This document shows, piece after piece, positions 8,749 to 16,041 of a stretch of DNA of 64,000 bases. Location of the stretch: the NCBI RefSeq assembly GCF_003111625.1, contig NZ_MZGS01000026.1, positions 49,341 through 113,340 on the forward strand, in the 5' to 3' direction. Source of the stretch: Methanobrevibacter thaueri. Lineage in GTDB: Archaea; Methanobacteriota; Methanobacteria; Methanobacteriales; Methanobacteriaceae. Under the pieces are notes generated by a model. The model was not told the origin of the DNA. It saw only the letters and a program-made list of their open reading frames with translations, and did no database searches. Position 1 is the stretch's first letter. Each line of letters starts with the position of its first letter. The translations under genes were made by a program, and so were the position numbers.

Positions 8749-9034
8749 ATGGCAAAAAACAATAGAATAAACATTGGAAATGAAGATGAAGAGTTTTCCT
8801 CTGAAATAGATACTATGAAAATAAGTTATTGGCAATGCATCAAAACATAAAAAATCAGTCAGCCATACAAAGATATTCATTGGATTTTCCAAAAAGGAAT
8901 TTTTTGAGAGGGCATTGGACACTTGCCCAAAACCGATTCCAACCTCTAAAATAAAATATGGATCCCCCAAGACAGTTCAAATCAAAAAATTCCGCCATCT
9001 ACCCCAAATCCAACATTACCATAAGGTTACCTAA
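8749..9034 (+). pseudogene. Probable frameshifted gene relic
   Basis: An ATG at 8749 opens a 33-codon frame (begins MAKNNRINIGNEDEEF, stop at 8848-8850). A second frame, shifted by one base and open from 8825 to 9034, reads with coding-like composition (for example KIFIGFSKKEFFERALDTC, then PKPIPTSKIKYGS). Together they look like one short gene disrupted by an indel. The promoter and stem-loop upstream fit a former target of the divergent HxlR regulator. No family was recognised; two short unrelated frames are the alternative. Confidence 0.35.
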
Positions 9035-9036
9035 GC

Positions 9037-9044
9037 TTTATATA
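9037..9044 (+). promoter_or_regulatory. TATA box of the thioester-protein gene
   Basis: TTTATATA lies 49 bases before the TTG start at 9093. This allows a start site near 9066 and a short leader containing the GAGGTG ribosome site at 9081-9086. Confidence 0.6.
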
Positions 9045-9092
9045 CTGCCTTTCGACAATGCAATAATACAAACTCAAATAGAGGTGAAAATA

Positions 9093-9962
9093 TTGAAAAA
9101 AGCATTTATCATGATTTTAATAATAATCTTATCGGTGACATCGAGCATTAATTTCGTAACCGCTCAGAATGAAACCGAAATATCCATAGCCAATACCAAA
9201 GATGAGAATATTGGCAGAAATAGTGAAAAGGTTGAATGCCTTGAAAGCGGATGCATAAACATTAGCTTTGAAGACGGATACCGTGGGTACTGCATCAATT
9301 ACGGAAAGCATGAAGCCGAAATCGGCGACTCGTTCAGCCCAGAAAACACATCATATGCAACAAACAGGAATACCGGCGAAGATGTTGGAAATTGCCTTAA
9401 GACATTCTTTGTGGAGTATTATGACCATGCGATGAAAGATGAAATCGTAACCCAGCACACAATCTGGCATTTCACAGATGATTTCAATGGCTGGAGACTG
9501 GATTATGACCTGATCGATAACATCCGGAGTGCATCCTCAACAAAAGAGATTCCCGATTTCGGAGCAGTCAAGAAGATTAACAATACAACCGAGGCGGTCT
9601 TTGACTTTAAAGTGTTGAAATCCGGTGAAACCGACAATCAGAATTTCTTCATATACAAAATCATCTACAGGAACATAATCCCAGAAATATTAAAAAGCAA
9701 TACAACAAATGACACCATGATTGAACAAATGGAAAATTCAACATCACAAAATGCCACCCCCCACCATGAAAACATTACCCATGAAAAAGAGTCACACAAC
9801 AAAGCTGGCGAGACCATACCATGCACAGAAAATGAACAAAAAAAGAATGGAATAATGAATCTATCAAAGCATGTGACCGGCAGGAACCATTCAATTGGAA
9901 TTATAATGCTGATGATACTGTTATTCATCGTGGCAATCAAATACATTAGATATTACGATTAA
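9093..9962 (+). CDS. Secreted, membrane-anchored protein with thioester-domain signature
   Basis: The start is a TTG at 9093, 6 bases after GAGGTG; it gives a 289-residue protein with a signal peptide (MKKAFIMILIIILSVTSS, then INFVTAQ) and a C-terminal membrane helix (GIIMLMILLFIVAIKYI). The middle matches the thioester-domain (TED/TQXA) pattern of Gram-positive surface adhesins: GYCINYG with Cys67, and IVTQHTIWHFTDD with Gln121, the pair that would form an internal Cys-Gln thioester. Several N-glycosylation-type N-x-T/S sites (NTT, NTTND, NAT, NIT) precede the anchor. A longer frame extends to 8958 but lacks a ribosome site. Covalent attachment to a surface amine is inference from the family. 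Confidence 0.7.
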   Translation: MKKAFIMILIIILSVTSSINFVTAQNETEISIANTKDENIGRNSEKVECLESGCINISFEDGYRGYCINYGKHEAEIGDSFSPENTSYATNRNTGEDVGNCLKTFFVEYYDHAMKDEIVTQHTIWHFTDDFNGWRLDYDLIDNIRSASSTKEIPDFGAVKKINNTTEAVFDFKVLKSGETDNQNFFIYKIIYRNIIPEILKSNTTNDTMIEQMENSTSQNATPHHENITHEKESHNKAGETIPCTENEQKKNGIMNLSKHVTGRNHSIGIIMLMILLFIVAIKYIRYYD

Positions 9963-9965
9963 TAT

Positions 9966-10547
9966 CTACTTTCTTATTATTTTTGGGCGAAAGCCGGTCA
10001 AGTCAATGATTGATGATGCGTGAGAGGAGTTTAAATCGCCGACATCAATAACCAAATCAACCTCACAGTCCAATTGATCCAGAATTTCATCCGGATTTGC
10101 CAGCATTTCATCATCAGACAAATTTGCACTGGTTGTAGTTATTGGAAATATGCCTGCCAGCCTGCAGGCGAGTTCGCAATCGGGGACCCTGACGCCAACA
10201 TCGCTCAAGCCGCTTGTTATGACTCGAGGGACGATCTTGCGCTTGTTTAGAATGAATGTGTATGGCCCCGGAAGATATTTGTTCAAGGTTTGCTTTTGGC
10301 TTAATGACACCTTAGCAACCAAATCGATGCTTTCAACATCACGGACAAGTATTGAAAGGGGTTTTAAAAAACTTCTTTGCTTTATGTCAAAAACTTTTTT
10401 GACAGCGTTTTTATCAAAAATATTGGCTCCCAACCCATAAACCGTATCGGTTGGATATAATATGACTCCTCCCTCGGACAAAACGCTTATGGCTTCAAAA
10501 ATAATATCCTCATCAATTTTATCAATACTTGTTTTTAAGACTTTCAT
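9966..10547 (-). CDS. Threonylcarbamoyl-AMP synthase (Sua5/YrdC family)
   Basis: Makes L-threonylcarbamoyl-AMP from threonine, bicarbonate and ATP for the t6A37 modification of ANN-decoding tRNAs. The 193-residue protein is the YrdC domain alone. Visible motifs are YPTDTVYGLGANIF, KQRSFLKPLSILV (the K-x-R nucleotide site) and TTTSANLSDDE. It ends with SSIIDLTGFRPKIIRK, as YrdC-type proteins do, and lacks the C-terminal Sua5 domain. The start at 10547 has no ribosome site and appears leaderless from a TATA box at about 10571-10580, inside a 36-bp region shared with the divergent gene. Confidence 0.9.
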   Translation of the reverse strand: MKVLKTSIDKIDEDIIFEAISVLSEGGVILYPTDTVYGLGANIFDKNAVKKVFDIKQRSFLKPLSILVRDVESIDLVAKVSLSQKQTLNKYLPGPYTFILNKRKIVPRVITSGLSDVGVRVPDCELACRLAGIFPITTTSANLSDDEMLANPDEILDQLDCEVDLVIDVGDLNSSHASSIIDLTGFRPKIIRK

Positions 10548-10583
10548 TCAACTTTATATTAGATAAAATCTTTATATATAATT
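10548..10583. promoter_or_regulatory. 36-bp divergent promoter with two leaderless starts
   Basis: TTTATATT (10553-10560) is centred 27 bases before the plus ATG at 10584. TATATATAAA on the minus strand (plus coordinates 10571-10580) is centred 28 bases before the minus ATG at 10547. Neither gene has a ribosome site, so both transcripts probably start at or near their own ATG from interleaved promoters. Confidence 0.6.
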
Positions 10584-11150
10584 ATGCTTCAAAGTTTAAG
10601 ACCATTATTGACAAAGATATTGAATCCACTCGCTAGAAATCTGAACATAAATCCCAACATTGTAACAGTGATCTCCCCATTCGTTGCGGTTCTTGCAGCC
10701 TATGGATTTGCAAATCATAACCTGATTTTGGGCTGTATTGCAATACTGTTTTCAGGATTTCTGGATGTTGTTGACGGAGCCGTTGCAAGATACCATGACA
10801 GGGCGTCCCCATTCGGCGCATTCCTTGACTCAACAATGGATCGGTTCGCTGATGCGATAATCTATATCGGAATCATATTCGGAGGATACTGCGACTGGTT
10901 TGTAGGTGTTTTGGCAATACACTCTGCGATAACCGTCAGTTACGTTCGTGCAAGGGCGGAATCCCAAGGGGCAGAGTGCAACATCGGAATTGCCGAAAGG
11001 GCAGTCCGTATGATAATCCTGATGGTCGGAGCAATAATCGGTTACTTTGCAGGCGACATCTACTTTACATACGTTATTTACTTACTAGTAATCCTATCAT
11101 ACTTTACCGTTGGACAAAGAATCGTACATGTTTGGAGGCAATTGAAATGA
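10584..11150 (+). CDS. Archaetidylinositol phosphate synthase
   Basis: CDP-alcohol phosphatidyltransferase of the archaeal membrane that joins CDP-archaeol to inositol 1-phosphate. The full catalytic signature is present: D61-x2-D64-G65-x2-A68-R69-x8-G78-x3-D82-x3-D86. About five to six membrane helices follow in 188 residues. The short length and the sequence after the signature resemble the archaeal inositol-phosphate enzymes more than the serine or glycerol ones; polar head-group specificity is therefore likely but not proven. It overlaps the DUF357 gene by 4 bases. Confidence 0.85.
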   Translation: MLQSLRPLLTKILNPLARNLNINPNIVTVISPFVAVLAAYGFANHNLILGCIAILFSGFLDVVDGAVARYHDRASPFGAFLDSTMDRFADAIIYIGIIFGGYCDWFVGVLAIHSAITVSYVRARAESQGAECNIGIAERAVRMIILMVGAIIGYFAGDIYFTYVIYLLVILSYFTVGQRIVHVWRQLK

Positions 11151-11389
11151 CTGAACTGGAAAGCCCGGAAAAGATAGCAAAGGACATTGCAAAACTGGAA
11201 AGGAACCTTAATCAGGTGGCTCACATTGAGTTTGTTGGAAAGGAAAAGGAAGTCTATGACAGGGCAATTGACTACTGGAACGATTCAAAATACTATCTTG
11301 AAAAAGAGGACATGAGGACTGCATTCGGATGTATAGAATACAGTCACGGCTTGCTTGATGCCTTAAGGATGATTCACGGAATCATCTAA
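11147..11389 (+). CDS. DUF357 family protein
   Basis: Small archaeal protein of 80 residues, mostly helical, of unknown function (DUF357). The start is the ATG at 11147 that overlaps the preceding stop (ATGA); a longer frame running back to 10976 lies inside the synthase gene and is not credible. The pattern AIDYWNDSKYYLEKEDMRTA, then FGCIEYSHGLLDALR, is the conserved core. Co-transcription with the phospholipid synthase is likely. Confidence 0.85.
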   Translation: MTELESPEKIAKDIAKLERNLNQVAHIEFVGKEKEVYDRAIDYWNDSKYYLEKEDMRTAFGCIEYSHGLLDALRMIHGII

Positions 11390-11462
11390 CTATTTTTTTT
11401 TGAATTTGAATTAACTTATTTTAAACATGTTAACTAAATTATCAAATCCTAATTAAATCTTC

Positions 11463-11876
11463 TTATTTTAAGTCCATTAAATTAATTTCATCAAATAGCT
11501 TAAATTCCTCATCAAAACTTGCAACATAATCTAAATTATAATATTCATATATTACAACTTCTGAACAGTCTATAAATCCTAATTTGAATTTGTTTTTATT
11601 GTATTTTTCAAAGATTGCAAAAACATTGTCACTGTACATGTTAATGTCTGATTCATTGATGATTGTGAAATTATCTTTCATATAGTTATATACTAGTCTA
11701 ACTAATGCAATATCCTTTGTTTTTTGGCCAAGTATTGTTATTACTTCAGATACTATCCCATTTGAAATATAGCAATCATTATCTAAAATTTCCTTGTTTT
11801 CTATTGCTCTTTGATGTAGAGGGTCATTTTTTCTAAATATTGCAATGATAAACGATGAGTCCAATAAAATTTTCAT
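11463..11876 (-). CDS. VapC-like PIN-domain toxin
   Basis: PIN-domain ribonuclease of a type II toxin-antitoxin pair. The four acidic positions of the PIN active site are visible: D6 in LLDSSFI, E44 in VSEVI, D103 in FIDCSEV and D122 in ASFDEEF. At 137 residues it is a single PIN domain. It overlaps the upstream antitoxin gene by 4 bases. Cleaved RNA is unknown; many VapC toxins cut tRNA or rRNA. Confidence 0.88.
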   Translation of the reverse strand: MKILLDSSFIIAIFRKNDPLHQRAIENKEILDNDCYISNGIVSEVITILGQKTKDIALVRLVYNYMKDNFTIINESDINMYSDNVFAIFEKYNKNKFKLGFIDCSEVVIYEYYNLDYVASFDEEFKLFDEINLMDLK

Positions 11877-12115
11877 TTGTATAAACTCCTTTTTAGTTCG
11901 ACAGCATCTCTAGAATCATCATCTTCAATTATGCCTAAAACATCATCCAGACTTACTTTTTTTCTTGGTTTGATTACAATTTCATCATTTTCATTAATAG
12001 ACCAATCAATGACTGTATCATCAATAGTTAAATCTGTTAGTTTATTACGCACAGCCTTAGGGATAGCTAACTGATAATTTTTATATAAAGTGGTTGTTGC
12101 AATTATATTATCCAT
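11873..12115 (-). CDS. AbrB/MazE-type antitoxin
   Basis: Protein of 80 residues with an N-terminal swapped-hairpin AbrB DNA-binding domain (TTTLYKNYQLAIPKAVRNKL) and a C-terminal tail (SLDDVLGIIEDDDSRDAVELK) of the kind that inhibits a PIN toxin. A GGAGTCTG ribosome site lies 7 bases before the ATG. A perfect 11-bp inverted repeat just upstream of the probable TATA box (12156-12184) is a good candidate for autoregulation. Confidence 0.85.
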   Translation of the reverse strand: MDNIIATTTLYKNYQLAIPKAVRNKLTDLTIDDTVIDWSINENDEIVIKPRKKVSLDDVLGIIEDDDSRDAVELKRSLYK

Positions 12116-12155
12116 AATATTCAGACTCCATTAACTTTATTCAATTAATATTATA

Positions 12156-12184
12156 TTTTCAGATAATATAAAGTTATCTGAAAA
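12156..12184. promoter_or_regulatory. Inverted repeat upstream of the toxin-antitoxin operon
   Basis: TTTTCAGATAA, seven bases (TATAAAG), then TTATCTGAAAA: a perfect 11-bp dyad 41-69 bases upstream of the antitoxin ATG. The adjoining AT-rich AATATAATATTAATT (minus strand, 12144-12158) can serve as TATA box, so the dyad would flank or cover the promoter. Confidence 0.55.
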
Positions 12185-12222
12185 ATAATAAAGTCACTAA
12201 TTAAAAGTTTTTAAATAACAAC

Positions 12223-12357
12223 GTGAATGATGAAAAAATATTTTGGAGCAGCATATATACAATATCCGCTATTGACAACATAGATTATGAAAATCAATAC
12301 AACCATCAGCTATCCAAACTACTTCTCCACCATTTAAATGAATATTGCCCCCATTAA
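12223..12357 (+). CDS. Possible small protein (44 residues)
   Basis: A GTG at 12223 opens a 44-codon frame beginning MNDEKIFWSSIYTISAID and ending NEYCPH. Residue composition looks coding-like, but there is no ribosome site, the AT-rich stretch upstream is too close for a leaderless promoter, and no family is recognised. It may be a remnant or chance frame. Confidence 0.2.
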   Translation: MNDEKIFWSSIYTISAIDNIDYENQYNHQLSKLLLHHLNEYCPH

Positions 12358-12397
12358 CTACATTAAACTTAAATATTTTTAAAAATAATATATTATC

Positions 12398-12832
12398 ATG
12401 ACTTTCATGAATAAAAGTGCCAATATAAAACAGTTTCAACTGATTAAATTCATTAATGAGAATTGCGATGACGACCATTTGATATCAAAGATTTCAATCG
12501 TGCTACGCCGGGACAAGATAGAGGCGCCTTATTACATGGACACCAAGATCAGACTGTCCACCTGCATTGACAGGCAAGAAAACGGACTTATTCATGCGAT
12601 GAACCTGTTAAACCACAATAGGATGCACAACTTAACTGAAGACACATATAATGAAATCGAATCATTAATCCTTGATGCATTTGATGGTCAAGATGAGTCA
12701 GACCAGATGAAAATCTTTAGAGATGAAAAAAGGCTTAAGATAGTCCTAACATCCAAAAATGATGAGGAAATCAGAACTCTCTTTGAAAACTGTCATGAAC
12801 TTTTTGACAAGATAGACAATCTTGTCGACTAA
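12398..12832 (+). CDS. Hypothetical protein
   Basis: Unrecognised soluble protein of 144 residues without signal peptide or membrane helix. It is rich in charged residues and probably largely helical (for example NRMHNLTEDTYNEIESLILD). No catalytic motif is evident. There is no ribosome site; AAATATTT at 12371-12378 is about 24 bases before the ATG at 12398, which fits a leaderless start. A second ATG at 12407 is possible. It stands alone between the toxin-antitoxin pair and a convergent ABC gene. Confidence 0.65.
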   Translation: MTFMNKSANIKQFQLIKFINENCDDDHLISKISIVLRRDKIEAPYYMDTKIRLSTCIDRQENGLIHAMNLLNHNRMHNLTEDTYNEIESLILDAFDGQDESDQMKIFRDEKRLKIVLTSKNDEEIRTLFENCHELFDKIDNLVD

Positions 12833-12864
12833 AATAAAAAAAGGATGATGGATATAAATTCCAT

Positions 12865-13563
12865 CTACACATCAATTTTACTATTTATCAGGGAATCATC
12901 ACCGGCAGATATTATCTCACCATCCAAAACTTCGATAACTCTGTCTGCAAGTTTGGCAACATCCATATCGTGAGTTACAATTATCAGTGTCACGTTCTTG
13001 TCTTCGTGCAAATCGATTAGTTGCTTAAGGATTTTGCTACTTGTCTTTGAATCCAGTGATCCTGTTGGTTCATCCGCCAATATAATTGATGGGTTGTTGG
13101 CAAGTGCACGGGCGATTGCCACCCTTTGACGTTCACCGCCGGACAGCTTGTTCGGCTTTATGTCCGCCTTGTCCCCGAGACCGACATCATCGAGCAGCTT
13201 CAATGCCCTTGATCTCATCTCCTTGGAGGACAGCTTTTGTGTGAACATCGGAATTTCAATGTTTTCCACAACGGAAATGTTTGGAATCAGGTTGTGCAGC
13301 TGGAAAATGAATCCTATGCTTTCTGCCCGAAACTCATTGAGCTTTTTGGATGAGTTCAGGTCCTGGCCTGCAACGTTGATGGATCCTGAATCCGGAACAT
13401 CCAATGCTCCGAGCATGTTCAACAATGTTGACTTTCCGGAACCTGAAGGACCTATGATTGACACGAATTCTCCGTCCCCAATTGTGAGGTTTATGCCGTT
13501 CAATGCCTTGATTTTACCGCCTTCATAGCTTTTATACAAATCTTTAATTTCTACCGCATTCAT
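12865..13563 (-). CDS. ABC exporter ATP-binding protein (MacB/LolD type)
   Basis: ATPase subunit of 232 residues. Walker A is GPSGSGKS (38-45), the Q-loop is in GFIFQLHNLIPN, the signature is LSGGERQRVAIARAL, and Walker B is IILADEP followed by TGSLDS and the switch histidine in IIVTHD. The length and signature fit the MacB/LolD/FtsE group that works with FtsX-type permeases. The permease gene lies 9 bases upstream. A GAGGTGG ribosome site precedes the ATG. The transported substrate is unknown. Confidence 0.92.
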   Translation of the reverse strand: MNAVEIKDLYKSYEGGKIKALNGINLTIGDGEFVSIIGPSGSGKSTLLNMLGALDVPDSGSINVAGQDLNSSKKLNEFRAESIGFIFQLHNLIPNISVVENIEIPMFTQKLSSKEMRSRALKLLDDVGLGDKADIKPNKLSGGERQRVAIARALANNPSIILADEPTGSLDSKTSSKILKQLIDLHEDKNVTLIIVTHDMDVAKLADRVIEVLDGEIISAGDDSLINSKIDV

Positions 13564-13572
13564 TTTTCCACC

Positions 13573-14682
13573 TCACTCATACCTCAATGCCTCTGTTGGA
13601 GGAAGCTTGACCGCTTTTATCGCCGGATAAATTCCACCTATGATTCCAACCACAATAGCTATTGAAAACGCCTGGATAAATATCTTTGGAGTGAACAGCG
13701 GGTCTATTCCCATTTGAGGAGCCAAAAGAGTGCATGCCCCAAATCCTATTAGGGAACCTATAATTGCGGATACGATTGTGATTACCAATGACTCGCCCAC
13801 AATCATACCAAGAATTCTCTTATCCGACCATCCGACAGCCTTCAGAACGCCAATTTCTCTTGTCCTTTCAAATACTGACATGAGCATTGTGTTGATGATT
13901 CCTAGTCCCCCTACAATGATTGCAAGAAGTGAAATCGCCCATGTTGATGCCTGAAGCATATTGAGCATGTCCGCCATTTGGGTCATCTCCATGACTGATG
14001 TGATAGTTGTTATGTTGTCACCGTATTTGGCGTCAATTCTGTCAGCCACTTCCTGAGCGTCCACACCCTTTTCGACCTTGACGTAGATGTTTGAGATTGA
14101 ATCCTCATCATCCATCAGCTCTCCGACCTTGGAGATTGATGTGAACACTCCGCCGGCCATGTTTGAGTCTCCGGTTTCATAGATTCCGACAACCTCAAAT
14201 TCCTCGCCGTCCACTTCAATGGTGTCTCCAACCTTGTAATCATTATCCTCAGCATATATCTCACCGAGGATTACTTCATTGGCATCGTCTTCAAATATCC
14301 TACCATCCTTCATTGAGATGTCTGCCAATGTTGTGCCTGCAGGGTCGATTCCGATCAGAGTATTCATGTAATCGTCACCGACTGATGTCAAAACGACATA
14401 AATCGGATAGGCCTCATCCACACCTTCAACGGCTGCAATCTTGTCTGTCCATGAGGCGTCTATGGTGTTTGTCCCATAGGCCGAATCCCCAGTTTCCTTT
14501 CCTGAAATCGAAAAGTCGGCACCCCCTGCATGGATTGTATCCTCAAAGGTATTTACCAAACCGTCTGTGATTCCACCAAGAGCCACAATGACAATGATGC
14601 CTATTGCGATGCCCACAATGGCAAGTATTGCACTGTTCTTTCTCCTGAATGGATTTTTAAGAATAAATTTTAAAAATGACAT
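13573..14682 (-). CDS. ABC exporter permease (MacB/FtsX-like)
   Basis: Permease of 369 residues counted from the ATG at 14682 (MSFLKFILKNPFRRKN). It shows one N-terminal membrane helix (ILAIVGIAIGIIVIVAL), a large extracytoplasmic MacB-like periplasmic-core domain (about residues 45-235), and three C-terminal helices with the FtsX signature FERTREIGVLKAVGWSDKRI. Upstream in-frame starts to 14814 give hydrophobic residues out of keeping with the family. No ribosome site is seen; a TATA-like TTATATATT (plus 14701-14709) about 23 bases before the ATG suggests a leaderless transcript for the pair. Confidence 0.88.
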   Translation of the reverse strand: MSFLKFILKNPFRRKNSAILAIVGIAIGIIVIVALGGITDGLVNTFEDTIHAGGADFSISGKETGDSAYGTNTIDASWTDKIAAVEGVDEAYPIYVVLTSVGDDYMNTLIGIDPAGTTLADISMKDGRIFEDDANEVILGEIYAEDNDYKVGDTIEVDGEEFEVVGIYETGDSNMAGGVFTSISKVGELMDDEDSISNIYVKVEKGVDAQEVADRIDAKYGDNITTITSVMEMTQMADMLNMLQASTWAISLLAIIVGGLGIINTMLMSVFERTREIGVLKAVGWSDKRILGMIVGESLVITIVSAIIGSLIGFGACTLLAPQMGIDPLFTPKIFIQAFSIAIVVGIIGGIYPAIKAVKLPPTEALRYE

Positions 14683-14755
14683 AATACTAAATAGTAGTGT
14701 AATATATAAATAACTAATCACGGCATTGATTAAGATGCAAAAATGAGGTATTGAA

Positions 14756-14995
14756 ATGCACAAGAAAGTACTTTTAGAAAACGTTGAAAAAATCCACACA
14801 ACAGAAATGGGCATTGGAAGGATTCAGAAGAATCTGGGAATTGATGAGGAGCCCGTAAGCTACTGCATTTCAAAATTAAAACAGGACAATTCAATTGTCA
14901 ACAAAGAAGGTAAAAATTACTACGTTGATGTTGACGACTGCATAATAACAATTAATTCAAGCAGCTTTACAATAATCACAGCCCATAAAAAATAG
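14756..14995 (+). CDS. DUF3781 family protein
   Basis: Small protein of 79 residues resembling DUF3781, a family of unknown function common in gut anaerobes. Typical features are TTEMGIGRIQKNLGI, then KEGKNYYVDVDDCIITINS and FTIITAHK at the end. A GAGGTATTGAA ribosome site precedes the ATG. It is a single gene between the divergent exporter operon and a convergent membrane gene. Confidence 0.7.
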   Translation: MHKKVLLENVEKIHTTEMGIGRIQKNLGIDEEPVSYCISKLKQDNSIVNKEGKNYYVDVDDCIITINSSSFTIITAHKK

Positions 14996-14998
14996 GTT

Positions 14999-15841
14999 TC
15001 AATTATTCTTCTTAATCAATTCTTCTAACTTTTCAAGGTTATCGTTAACCTCATCGAATTTGTTATTCAAATCCTCAAATCTGTCATCATAATCTTTAAG
15101 TTTGCCTTTAAATTGCCTCTTTAGAATGGCTGCAGTCAATGTTGCGGTACCTGCACCTGAAATGATAAAACCCATCCAAGCCAATACCATACTGTTTACT
15201 TTTCCAACTTCAGAATGTCCCAGCACTGCATAACCGTTACTGGTAAATGCATTGGAAACCATAACGATTGCATCTAAAGGAGTTTTCGTTTCTACAATTG
15301 ATGTGATGATGAAACTGAAAAAGACTATTGCATACAATAAGATGACACCTATTCCCAAGGTATGCAATTCAGTGTATTCATCAAATTTATCAAAATAATA
15401 TTTCATGAAGTATAGGAAGACAGGAATATGAATCAAATCTATAAAACCTACCAGTGGAGTGCCGAATAACAGATAATGCAAAGCTCCATAAGGAACCAAC
15501 AACAGTAAAATCAGTTTATGTACGGTTGTGCTTTTATCGATTGTTGCTGCAATATAAAGTGAAAGAGTGACATCCAATATTGCAAAATAAAAGGTGTCCA
15601 TATTCACATATATTAATGTATACATCACATTAATGAAACATGCAGTCATCAGTGCCAAATAAGCTACCTGACGCAATGTGTGAACTTCCTCCTCCGGAAG
15701 ATACTCATTCAAATTAAAATATTTATTTTTAGTTATGGGTCTTTTTTTAACAATGAATGCTCCAACCGCCGTTAAAATTAAAAATAATATGATTTCAATA
15801 AGTATGCGCACCACGGTTGTTGACATAAACCAGTTTTCCAA
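14999..15841 (-). CDS. Channel-like membrane protein with C-terminal coiled coil
   Basis: Protein of 280 residues with about seven hydrophobic segments followed by a charged heptad-like tail (LKDYDDRFEDLNNKFDEVND, about 240-280) likely to form a coiled coil. Near residues 195-232 the segment SNAFTSNGYAVLG followed by a glycine-rich helix resembles a re-entrant ion-channel pore loop with the following transmembrane helix, but the filter-like TSNGYA is not a canonical TVGYG. The start is TTG at 15841, seven bases after AGGTGAATT; ATG at 15826 is the alternative. Transport function is inference. Confidence 0.6.
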   Translation of the reverse strand: MENWFMSTTVVRILIEIILFLILTAVGAFIVKKRPITKNKYFNLNEYLPEEEVHTLRQVAYLALMTACFINVMYTLIYVNMDTFYFAILDVTLSLYIAATIDKSTTVHKLILLLLVPYGALHYLLFGTPLVGFIDLIHIPVFLYFMKYYFDKFDEYTELHTLGIGVILLYAIVFFSFIITSIVETKTPLDAIVMVSNAFTSNGYAVLGHSEVGKVNSMVLAWMGFIISGAGTATLTAAILKRQFKGKLKDYDDRFEDLNNKFDEVNDNLEKLEELIKKNN

Positions 15842-15997
15842 TTCAATTCACCTTATATTATTTATGAAAGTCATTATTAAAAATTTTTTTGATGCCTCGA
15901 AATTGGTGTGAAGATTTTGTTTTTGAATGATGATTAGTCAATTCTTGTGGGTTCGTTTAAAGAGTTCTCAGAATAGTTCAAAAAAGTCTTAAATGTT

Positions 15998-16035
15998 AAA
16001 AAAAGTAAAAAAAAAGAAGAGATTATAAATCTCTT
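15998..16035 (-). terminator. Terminator of fbp
   Basis: Stem AAGAGATT/AATCTCTT (16017-16035, loop ATA) directly after the fbp stop. It is followed on the minus strand by a long T run (plus-strand A run 15998-16015). Confidence 0.75.
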
Positions 16036-16041
16036 TTAAAT

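Noticed and set aside
8719..8970. Minus-strand 83-codon frame in the gap after the HxlR gene
   Set aside because: Composition is unlike a protein, there is no ribosome site, and the plus strand has a better reading with its own promoter.
12269..12478. Minus-strand 69-codon frame
   Set aside because: It overlaps the start of the plus-strand gene at 12398 and lacks a promoter or ribosome site.
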